Shown here piece by piece: positions 1 through 5,382 of a stretch of 21,926 bases of DNA. This DNA is from a virus. The stretch is from the IMG/VR virus record IMGVR_UViG_3300001472_000018, positions 35,321-57,246 of that record; one strand, 5' to 3'. The position numbers were made by a program, and so were the translations under genes. The notes under the pieces are model-generated. The model had not been told where the DNA came from, made no database searches, and worked only from the letters and a program-made list of their open reading frames with translations. The first letter of the stretch is position 1. Every line of letters starts with the position of its first letter.

Positions 1-24
1 ATTCATGGCTTATAGAATAAAGGG

Positions 25-339
25 TTAAAAGATAGGACAGTCTGCAACAGATATAGGCTGTGAATTAGGCTGAGGTTTCCATGCCTTGTAGTCATTGATG
101 AGCTTATAGACACATGCTTTATGAATTACATAAGCATCCATGTTCTCGATAGTATCGCACCTGGTCATGCCTTCTTTAATATCTGAAAGCATCTTGATGC
201 GCGTTACAAGTCGTTGGCGTTCTACTTGTGAGCTAGTAAGGTTAGCTGAGAAGTCAGCTTCTCTCATGAACGTTTCACGTTCTTCGAGCTGCACACTGTA
301 GTCATTGATAAGGTCTTGGGTGTAATTAGGAGTCCACAT
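25..339 (-). CDS. Hypothetical protein, 104 aa
   Basis: I do not recognise this protein. It is charged and soluble-looking, with no signal peptide or membrane segment. The first two thirds (about residues 8-65) are rich in E, R, Q and L and look helical; the C-terminal 25 residues are proline-rich and probably disordered. It reads leftward with two other small genes, away from the structural module, so it probably belongs to an early or middle accessory cluster that continues past the left edge. The start is the ATG at 337-339 and the stop is TAA. The reading frame is open and uninterrupted and no better frame overlaps it. An ATG on the minus strand at 4-6 might start the next gene, but too little is visible to call it. 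Confidence 0.6.
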   Translation of the reverse strand: MWTPNYTQDLINDYSVQLEERETFMREADFSANLTSSQVERQRLVTRIKMLSDIKEGMTRCDTIENMDAYVIHKACVYKLINDYKAWKPQPNSQPISVADCPIF

Positions 340-408
340 GTTACTAGGTTTAAAAGGTTACTAAGAATCGGATTTGTCTCTACCACGTATAGAGAGAGAC
401 ATAAATAC

Positions 409-690
409 TTACCACTCTGTAGTAGAGCAGTAAGCACTAAACAATGGTAGTATAGGTGAAGGTGTCTCATCTAGATAGAAGGTGTCTCTAACTGCTGAGC
501 ATTCGTTCTCTACAACTATCCAGTTAACAGTACATGAGTAGTAGAAGCCATAGATCTTCCCACATACACATTCGTCTGTTACGTTAGTAAGAGGTGTAGT
601 AGGCTCAATGACTTCTTTAGTGCATGCAGTTAAGGATGCTGTTAGGATGATAAGGATACAAATAAGACTATGATGAATGGAGTTATTCAT
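409..690 (-). CDS. Predicted phage-encoded lipoprotein, 93 aa
   Basis: The N-terminus has a lipoprotein signal peptide: a short polar start, a hydrophobic core (residues 9-20) and a lipobox LTAC at residues 20-23, so C23 should be lipidated. The residues after the cysteine are TKEV. The K-E pair partly resembles the surface-export signal (a lysine or similar followed by acidic residues) known for Bacteroidota lipoproteins, so surface exposure is possible. The mature part carries five further cysteines (41, 43, 53, 64, 88), which suggests disulfides outside the cytoplasm. Small phage lipoproteins sometimes block receptors or DNA entry of competing phages (superinfection exclusion, as with T5 Llp). 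That role here is inference. The gene sits apart from the virion genes, and a perfect palindrome lies about 30 bases upstream of its start. Confidence 0.7.
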   Translation of the reverse strand: MNNSIHHSLICILIILTASLTACTKEVIEPTTPLTNVTDECVCGKIYGFYYSCTVNWIVVENECSAVRDTFYLDETPSPILPLFSAYCSTTEW

Positions 691-720
691 AGTGCAAGGA
701 TTAGAAGGTTATAGCGATAA

Positions 721-741
721 AGACTATAGTCTGTAGTACAG
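721..741. promoter_or_regulatory. Candidate operator: nested palindromes upstream of the lipoprotein gene
   Basis: AGACTATAGTCT at 721-732 is a perfect 12-base palindrome. It shares two bases with CTGTAGTACAG (731-741), which is palindromic around its central base. The pair lies 31-51 bases upstream of the start codon of the leftward lipoprotein gene, where an operator or the upstream part of a promoter would be expected. No regulator is identified, so operator function is inference. Confidence 0.35.
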
Positions 742-833
742 ATGATGTAGCAAGGCCTAAACAAAGGGTAAATAGCTATGCACACGTCCTGGTAGGCACA
801 TGCACATAGCTGTAAGTGTCGTCGTTCTGATGA

Positions 834-845
834 TAGTGTACACTA
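834..845. repeat. Perfect 12-base palindrome
   Basis: TAGTGTACACTA is identical to its reverse complement. On the minus strand it follows directly after the hairpin at 848-861, beyond the 3' end of the 105-aa gene. It may be a protein-binding site or part of the transcript end. The 691-868 spacer around it holds no gene that I can support. Confidence 0.3.
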
Positions 846-861
846 AAGGCACCGAAGTGCC
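846..861 (-). terminator. Candidate intrinsic terminator with UUCG loop
   Basis: Read on the minus strand, GGCAC-TTCG-GTGCC forms a 5-bp stem closed by the very stable C(UUCG)G tetraloop, followed by TTTAGTGT. It starts 7 bases beyond the TAA stop of the leftward 105-aa gene. The position and loop fit a terminator. The U-tract is short (three T), so termination may be partial, or the hairpin may mainly protect the 3' end. Confidence 0.5.
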
Positions 862-868
862 CCGTACG

Positions 869-1186
869 TTAGTCACGTACTATACCATACCACTGCTTAC
901 CTTCTTCAGTAAGCCATGGTTCGTTGGTCTCTCGGTCTGTGTAAGGCACGAGCTTCACACCTTCGAGGGCCACAGCTTCCTTGCTGCAGAACTCTGGGTA
1001 CGAACCACCGCCTTCACGGCACTCAACCCAAGTGCTTGTTACTTGCTCGGTTAGCCCGAAGTGGGCAGCCCTAAGAGCATCTACAAACACCAGGTGTGTG
1101 CCGTTCAACGTAGTATCATCGAACGACTGAAGAACCAAGTTACCAGTTTCGGTACGGTTCATAGGGAATAAGGTTAGCTTATCCAT
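869..1186 (-). CDS. Hypothetical protein, 105 aa
   Basis: The family is not recognised. The protein is soluble with no signal peptide or membrane helix; it has two cysteines (56, 67) around a GGGS stretch and an aromatic, acidic C-terminal third. It is the first leftward gene after the divergent spacer and is followed by a UUCG hairpin, so it may be transcribed on its own. An open frame on the opposite strand (800-1054) covers much of it. I prefer the minus frame because it fits the direction of its neighbours, begins at the divergent spacer and ends right before the hairpin. The start is the ATG at 1184-1186. Confidence 0.55.
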   Translation of the reverse strand: MDKLTLFPMNRTETGNLVLQSFDDTTLNGTHLVFVDALRAAHFGLTEQVTSTWVECREGGGSYPEFCSKEAVALEGVKLVPYTDRETNEPWLTEEGKQWYGIVRD

Positions 1187-1333
1187 GAGTTTGGGGTTTA
1201 TGTTTGTGTAGAGCAGGATTACTCTGGCACGGAGCCGAAGGGTAGTTGTATTGGGGGGTGTTAAGTTGGACCGAGCGGGAGGGGAGTAGTAATGGGGGTG
1301 GTGCTCATAAGCATATTTCCGTAACTTTGAGAT
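1187..1333. promoter_or_regulatory. Divergent intergenic spacer, G-rich on the + strand
   Basis: This 147-base gap separates the leftward small genes from the rightward late module, so promoters in both directions are expected. The + strand carries G-runs at 1253-1258, 1277-1284 (GGGAGGGG) and 1294-1298, unusual beside the A/T-rich surroundings. A candidate rightward -7 element lies at its right end (1322-1329). I saw no clear TAnnTTTG element for the leftward gene. Confidence 0.5.
1322..1329 (+). promoter_or_regulatory. Candidate Bacteroidota-type -7 promoter element (TAACTTTG)
   Basis: TAACTTTG matches the TAnnTTTG consensus of Bacteroidota housekeeping promoters exactly. Only four bases separate it from the ATG of the first rightward gene, so transcription would start at or next to the start codon, giving a leaderless or nearly leaderless mRNA. 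I found no convincing -33 TTG/TTTG box at the expected distance, which weakens the call. It lies where the promoter of the late operon is expected. Confidence 0.45.
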
Positions 1334-1516
1334 ATGTCAGAATTTTATCCGGTAAATATTCAGCTGGTAGAACCCTACATTTTTACTTTCTATGAGCAGG
1401 GTGGGGGTGACTTAGTAGTCATTACAACGACCGGGGGTTTGTATATTACTAGTGACTTAGTGGGGGAGGGTACTGACACAGTCGCATTGGACTTACTCGA
1501 ACAGAACATTAATTAA
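1334..1516 (+). CDS. Small hypothetical protein, 60 aa
   Basis: The family is not recognised. The protein is short and looks beta-rich, with alternating hydrophobic residues (VITTTGGLYITSD, residues 28-40) and glycine turns, and an acidic C-terminus. It is the first gene of the rightward module and starts four bases after a TAnnTTTG element. The coding strand contains G-runs at 1403-1407, 1433-1437 and 1462-1470. There is no ribosome-binding site. The next gene starts six bases after its stop, so the two are probably co-transcribed. Confidence 0.55.
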   Translation: MSEFYPVNIQLVEPYIFTFYEQGGGDLVVITTTGGLYITSDLVGEGTDTVALDLLEQNIN

Positions 1517-1522
1517 ATTATT

Positions 1523-1801
1523 ATGGAAGGCAAGTACTACACAGATAGTAAGACACGTAAGGTTATTGATTCCTTACTTAAGATGAATGCTGCTATACAA
1601 GCGAACATTGGCACTAATAGCGCAGTGGATATTAAGTCGCCGGGGGCTGCAGAACAGTTATGGCATCAGTGGTTAGTTGAGATTAAACAGCTTGATCCGT
1701 TGTTTTATAAGTCTATTTCTACCGCAGAGGAGAAAGAGATGGTGGCTAAGAAAATCTATAGTAAGCGTAGGTTTAGGGAACAGCAAGCTGGTTCTGTATA
1801 A
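1523..1801 (+). CDS. Hypothetical protein, 92 aa
   Basis: The family is not recognised. The protein is small, charged and mostly helical. It has a basic, lysine- and arginine-rich C-terminal segment (about residues 72-86) that could bind nucleic acid, but no recognisable motif. It lies between the first small late gene and the Acb2/Tad1-like gene, in the run of small genes that precedes terL. The start is ATG after an A/T-only stretch (ATTAAATTATT), a typical leader in this window, with no Shine-Dalgarno sequence. Confidence 0.6.
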   Translation: MEGKYYTDSKTRKVIDSLLKMNAAIQANIGTNSAVDIKSPGAAEQLWHQWLVEIKQLDPLFYKSISTAEEKEMVAKKIYSKRRFREQQAGSV

Positions 1802-1831
1802 TTTTCTTATATTTCGGGCAAATATTATGTG

Positions 1832-2137
1832 ATGGAAATTGTCAAGCCCGGGATAGAGTATCGGCTGCACAACTTCAAGTCAGAAACAGAGTATCAAACA
1901 GTACGCTTCACCGAGAAGACACCTACTGGATTTGTACCAGGAACGACTAATGAAGAAGTGGTGTCGATGTTTATTGATCGCCTGTATGCACTGCAGGCTA
2001 AAAACTTTTCTGTAGAAAATCAGTGTTGTATTATCTTACTTAAACAAGTTAGAGTGCTTCTAAAGAAGCGTTTAAATCGTAAGATCGACAGAGTAAACAA
2101 ATACCAAGAGAATGCAGCTGGAGATCAAGACAAGTAA
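1832..2137 (+). CDS. Acb2/Tad1 hairpin-domain-like protein (candidate cyclic-nucleotide sponge)
   Basis: The 101-residue protein has a variable N-terminal strand region (1-35) followed by GTTNEEVVSMFIDRLYALQ (residues 37-55) and a second helix with EN at 62-63, ending in a basic K/R-rich stretch (79-90). This pattern (GTTNEEV, then IDRL, then a second long helix starting at a conserved EN) matches, as I recall it, phage proteins annotated with the Acb2/Tad1 hairpin domain. Acb2 and Tad1 bind cyclic di- or trinucleotides or gcADPR and block CBASS or Thoeris immunity. The usual C-terminal signature of the family (EALMWL...RT.DR..RGVEG) is diverged here, so nucleotide binding is inference. I chose ATG 1832 over the GTG three bases upstream. 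The 3' end overlaps the next gene by 26 bases. Confidence 0.55.
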   Translation: MEIVKPGIEYRLHNFKSETEYQTVRFTEKTPTGFVPGTTNEEVVSMFIDRLYALQAKNFSVENQCCIILLKQVRVLLKKRLNRKIDRVNKYQENAAGDQDK

Positions 2138-2465
2138 AAAAAGTTTTATTCGCCACTACTTAGAACTTTTAAATGGTATCTTGAAGCTGACTCCCCGTGA
2201 GCTAGATTCACTGCTACTCTTTTTAGAATTCGACCCAGAAGTAGCGTGTAGCATGCAGGCAAGAAAGTTTGTTGCAGAGGCAATGAACTTTAAAAGCGTT
2301 AGTGTATTAAACAACTACGTAAAGAGCCTTAAGGACAAGAAAGTCATTCACAAGGATGACCACGGGGTGTATCGGTATAATGACATTGTTAAACCGCATG
2401 GAAACCTTGAATCACTTACCTTCAAATTCGTCGTCACCGAAACCTCTATTTCGCCTAGAATATGA
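2112..2465 (+). CDS. Winged-helix DNA-binding protein; candidate small terminase subunit
   Basis: The 117-residue protein has an N-terminal helical part with LTPRELDSLLLFLE (26-39), a helix-turn-helix region around residues 49-78 (MNFKSVSVLNNYVKSLKDK is at 58-76) and a wing-like hairpin at about 80-92. Small winged-helix proteins of this style occur just before terL in crAss-like and other Bacteroidota phages. No other small terminase is visible, so this is the best candidate for the subunit that recognises phage DNA for packaging; a late transcription regulator is the alternative. The start overlaps the preceding gene by 26 bases, and the next gene follows after one base (TGA-G-ATG). The fold is fairly clear; the function is inferred from position. 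Confidence 0.55.
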   Translation: MQLEIKTSKKSFIRHYLELLNGILKLTPRELDSLLLFLEFDPEVACSMQARKFVAEAMNFKSVSVLNNYVKSLKDKKVIHKDDHGVYRYNDIVKPHGNLESLTFKFVVTETSISPRI

Positions 2466-2466
2466 G

Positions 2467-2607
2467 ATGGATTCGCTTGACGTATTGTTTGCGTTTGAAC
2501 TGTCTATGGCTACAGAGCTTGAAGACCAGCAGGTGTTGTACGATACGGCAGTATCTGTTGGGCTGCACACCTACGTTTTAACTTACATAATCTATGCCGC
2601 GACCTAA
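2467..2607 (+). CDS. Small hypothetical protein, 46 aa
   Basis: This short frame starts with an ATG one base after the previous stop (TGA-G-ATG), the same junction type seen three times in this window, and it overlaps the next gene by 14 bases. The frame is also open upstream to 2356, but that longer version would lie inside the winged-helix gene, so the short form is preferred. The product has an acidic N-terminal half and a hydrophobic C-terminal segment (about residues 28-45, GLHTYVLTYIIYAAT) that could be a weak membrane or buried helix. No family is recognised. It may serve mainly to couple translation between its neighbours. Confidence 0.45.
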   Translation: MDSLDVLFAFELSMATELEDQQVLYDTAVSVGLHTYVLTYIIYAAT

Positions 2608-2827
2608 TAAACTGATGGAAGAACTTATCCTGGAGATACTTCAGGAAGACGGGGGGACTTATGAGGAGGTGTCGGAAGTAGTTATGAGTCAGTTTACTTT
2701 TTTGCGCAAGCACATGGAGCACGGAGCATTTAGTACAGTGCGCTTACCCTACCTGGGCAAGTTTTATGTTAAACCCGGTCGGCTATACAGATTAAACAAT
2801 GCGATTATTCAGGGAAGAAAGTTTTAA
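2594..2827 (+). CDS. HU/IHF-like small DNA-binding protein, 77 aa
   Basis: The protein has two N-terminal helices (about 5-43) followed by VRLPYLGKFYVKPGR (49-63). The arrangement of helices, then a short strand, then a (P/G)-x-(L/F)-G-x-F-x-V strand, resembles the core of HU/IHF-type proteins, where this segment forms the beta platform before the DNA-binding arms. Short proteins with this LPYLGKF-type motif are common just before terL in Bacteroidota phages. The full HU arm is missing, so DNA bending is not assured; a role in packaging or genome organisation is inferred from position. The gene overlaps both neighbours (14 and 29 bases), showing tight operon packing. Confidence 0.5.
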   Translation: MPRPNKLMEELILEILQEDGGTYEEVSEVVMSQFTFLRKHMEHGAFSTVRLPYLGKFYVKPGRLYRLNNAIIQGRKF

Positions 2828-3362
2828 AGTAGTAGTAGATACAGAGCTGAAGTTAATCCCAGAGTTTAAGGCTCTAATTACTCGGGACCGCAGTGCCGAT
2901 AAAAAGCAAGCGGTTAAAGAGTTGAGTTTTATCTACTTTTTCCACGACCACAAATCGCCTTATTTTATTTACCCTGAGGATGAACGCCGCTTGCGTGTGT
3001 GTAAAGATTCTGGGCTAGGCGAGGCCTTTACTCCTGATGATAAAGTTAAAGCGGCTGTTAAAAAATACCTTGAGTTGTCTAAGACTCCGACTATTCAGTC
3101 TCTTACATCTATACGCGAGGGTCTGCTTACTAGTAGTAGGCTTATTGATACATTGCGCGAGCGTATTGAGTCTGCTCTTGCTGATCCTTTGTTGGAAGAC
3201 ATTGACCCTGTTGTGCGATCCGTTACCCGCATGCTCGAGATTTCTGAGAAGCTGCCAAAGGCGATTGAGAATATTACATCGCTAGAAGAGAAGGTAAAGA
3301 AAGAGGAGTCTAATGATGTGCGCATCAAGGGAGGAGGTAAAAAAGGAATGTTTGAAGACTAA
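2799..3362 (+). CDS. Conserved terL-upstream protein, 187 aa, function unknown
   Basis: The pattern LIPEFKAL (19-26), then ELSFIYFFHDHKSPY (41-55) and YPEDERRLRV (58-67), is one I associate with a protein encoded immediately before terL in crAss-like and related Bacteroidota phages. Its function is not established as far as I know. The second half (about 80-170) is helical, with a probable coiled coil near 120-170, and the C-terminus is a flexible GGGKKG linker ending in MFED. Such a tail could dock onto a partner such as terminase or portal. The start overlaps the HU-like gene by 29 bases, and the stop overlaps the terL start (TAATG). A packaging accessory or small-terminase-like role is inference. 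Confidence 0.6.
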   Translation: MRLFREESFKVVVDTELKLIPEFKALITRDRSADKKQAVKELSFIYFFHDHKSPYFIYPEDERRLRVCKDSGLGEAFTPDDKVKAAVKKYLELSKTPTIQSLTSIREGLLTSSRLIDTLRERIESALADPLLEDIDPVVRSVTRMLEISEKLPKAIENITSLEEKVKKEESNDVRIKGGGKKGMFED

Positions 3363-5371
3363 TGTTAGTTAATACAAGAGAATTTAGTAGGAGTGGGCAA
3401 CACTTCTTAGAACACGGGTTCTACTGTGCTGACCCGCCAGGCAGTGCTGCGTACTTTGAGTACTGGGCTGAAGAACTGCGTCGGTGCAAGGTGGGCTATC
3501 AAGTGGGAGGGACGGCTATTACCGGGCATCACTACTTCTATCTAAACTACGTACAGATAAAACTGACCGATAAGGGAAATAAAAAGATAGTTTCTTTTCC
3601 AAACTTTTGGGACGGAGACTACGAGTACTTCTGGTTGCAGGACATTGCACGTAATGGAACTACCGTTGAGAAATATCAAAAGCTAGGCCTATCTTCAGTT
3701 GTTGCTCCTGAGCACATGGATGGGAGTCGGCACATGATTGTAGGTAAAGCGCGTCGTAAGGGATTCTCGTACAAAAACGCTGCTTTAGTAACCAATACCT
3801 TTAACACCGAACGCAATAGCTATACTTTGCTTTGTGCCTTTGACAAAAAATACCTTTACCCTAAAGGCATTATGGCAATGGTTACAGACAACATGAACTT
3901 TCTAAATGAACACACGGGATGGGCAAAGCGCAGGCAGGTAGTCGATAAACAGAATCACCGCAGGGGCAGCTACTTAGAGTACATGTCGGGACAACAGGTG
4001 GAGAAGGGCTACAAGTCTGAGGTAGAGGCGATTACATTTAAAGATAACCCAGACGCTGCTCGTGGTAAGGATGCTAGTATCGTTATCTTCGAGGAGTGCG
4101 GGGCATTTGATAATCTCAAAGCATCTTACCTCGCTACTAAACCAACCGTAGAAGACGGCGGTGTTACAACAGGGCAGATGATTTTGTTTGGCACAGGCGG
4201 AGACATGGCAGGAGGCACGATTGATTTCGAGAGTATGTTCTATAATCCAGAAGCCTACAATCTTTTACCTATTACAAACACTTGGGACGAAGGCACGGAC
4301 CACTCTAACTGTGGGTTTTTCTTTCCTTCTTTCATTAACAAGATTGGGCATATGGATTTCTCTGGCAACAGCGATGTAGCTGGGGCAAGACAGTCGGAAG
4401 AAGCAAAGAGAGAGCAAATTAAACGAGATGCTAAAGATGCGGGTGTACTAGATAAGCATATTACAGAGTACCCATTTACGCCTAAGGAAGCATTCTTGCA
4501 GCATACAAGTAATATTTTTCCTACCGCTACCCTTATGGAATGGAGAAACGAACTTATGCGCAGTGGCATGTTTAAATCTCTAGCAGTAGCGGGGCATTTA
4601 GTGCAAACCCAGTCTGGTATAAAACTTAAACCAGACGACCGGTTGCGCCCTGTATTAAAATTTCCTACACAACGCGGGGACGATACAACAGGATGCGTTG
4701 TAATGTACCAGTCTCCGTACAAAGAAAATGGTGAGGTTCCTGGAGATCTGTACATTATCGCGCATGACCCTTATGCGCAGGACGGTAAAGGGCAATCTTT
4801 GGGGGCTGCGTATGTCTTGAAACGTGTAAATCCTTACAGCCAACCCGACGATATGATTGTTGCAAGTTATATAGGCAGACCAGATACGCAGGATGAATAC
4901 AACAATACCCTATTTTTGCTGTCAAAGTATTATAATGCTCGTATAGGATTTGAGAATGACCGAGGTGAAATTATTCCTTTTGCTAAACGTCACAAAATGA
5001 TGCAGCAGCTTTTACCAGAGGTAGAAATCTTTGATAAAACGGACAATGTGCGCATACGCAAGCTAGGCCGTAGTTACGGCATGAGCATGGGTAGTAAAGA
5101 ACGTAAAGGGCAAGCAGAAATCTATCTAAGAGACTGGTTAAAAACTCCTCGGGGTCGCAACGAGTCTGGAGAGATAAAGCTTAATCTACACCAAATATAC
5201 GATATTGCGTTGATAGATGAGTTAGTAAAGTACAATCGTCGTGGCAACTTTGACAGAGTTTCCGCGCTGATGGTAGGCATGTTTCATTTAAAGGACCTGC
5301 ATTCTAGAGAAGTCCAGGTGGTAGAGCAGTCAAGTAATGACACTTTTTTTGACCGAGACTTCTTTTCATAA
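3362..5371 (+). CDS. terL: Terminase large subunit (ATPase-nuclease packaging motor)
   Basis: TerL drives phage DNA into the prohead by ATP hydrolysis and cuts the concatemer. The 669-residue protein has the expected order of motifs. A Walker A variant, GKARRKGFSYK, is at 128-138. Walker B, SIVIFEE, is at 239-245 with catalytic E245. The coupling motif FGTGGD is at 276-281. The RNase H-like nuclease domain has acidic residues D469 (IIAHDP), E531 (IGFEND) and D631 (NFDRVSAL). All key residues are present, so it should be active. The Walker A form and the length fit crAss-like and related Bacteroidota phages. The start overlaps the previous stop as TAATG, implying coupled translation. The portal gene follows after 11 bases. 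Confidence 0.93.
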   Translation: MLVNTREFSRSGQHFLEHGFYCADPPGSAAYFEYWAEELRRCKVGYQVGGTAITGHHYFYLNYVQIKLTDKGNKKIVSFPNFWDGDYEYFWLQDIARNGTTVEKYQKLGLSSVVAPEHMDGSRHMIVGKARRKGFSYKNAALVTNTFNTERNSYTLLCAFDKKYLYPKGIMAMVTDNMNFLNEHTGWAKRRQVVDKQNHRRGSYLEYMSGQQVEKGYKSEVEAITFKDNPDAARGKDASIVIFEECGAFDNLKASYLATKPTVEDGGVTTGQMILFGTGGDMAGGTIDFESMFYNPEAYNLLPITNTWDEGTDHSNCGFFFPSFINKIGHMDFSGNSDVAGARQSEEAKREQIKRDAKDAGVLDKHITEYPFTPKEAFLQHTSNIFPTATLMEWRNELMRSGMFKSLAVAGHLVQTQSGIKLKPDDRLRPVLKFPTQRGDDTTGCVVMYQSPYKENGEVPGDLYIIAHDPYAQDGKGQSLGAAYVLKRVNPYSQPDDMIVASYIGRPDTQDEYNNTLFLLSKYYNARIGFENDRGEIIPFAKRHKMMQQLLPEVEIFDKTDNVRIRKLGRSYGMSMGSKERKGQAEIYLRDWLKTPRGRNESGEIKLNLHQIYDIALIDELVKYNRRGNFDRVSALMVGMFHLKDLHSREVQVVEQSSNDTFFDRDFFS

Positions 5372-5382
5372 ATCGATATCTG

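Noticed and set aside
376-400. GTCTCT/AGAGAC inverted repeat after the lipoprotein gene
   Set aside because: The arms are low-complexity and can pair in several registers. No T-tract follows on the minus strand, so it is not called a terminator.
264-470. Leftward 68-aa open frame
   Set aside because: It overlaps both the 104-aa gene and the lipoprotein gene, each of which has better coding features.
774-811. Inverted repeat AGCTATG/CATAGCT
   Set aside because: It has a 7-base stem with a 24-base loop, no T-tract and no gene boundary beside it. It could occur by chance.
800-1054. Rightward 84-aa open frame
   Set aside because: It overlaps the leftward 105-aa gene and runs against the local gene direction. 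A UUCG hairpin placed just after the leftward stop supports the minus-strand gene.
4255-4755. Leftward 166-aa open frame inside terL
   Set aside because: terL carries all catalytic motifs across this region, and the antisense product has no recognisable features.
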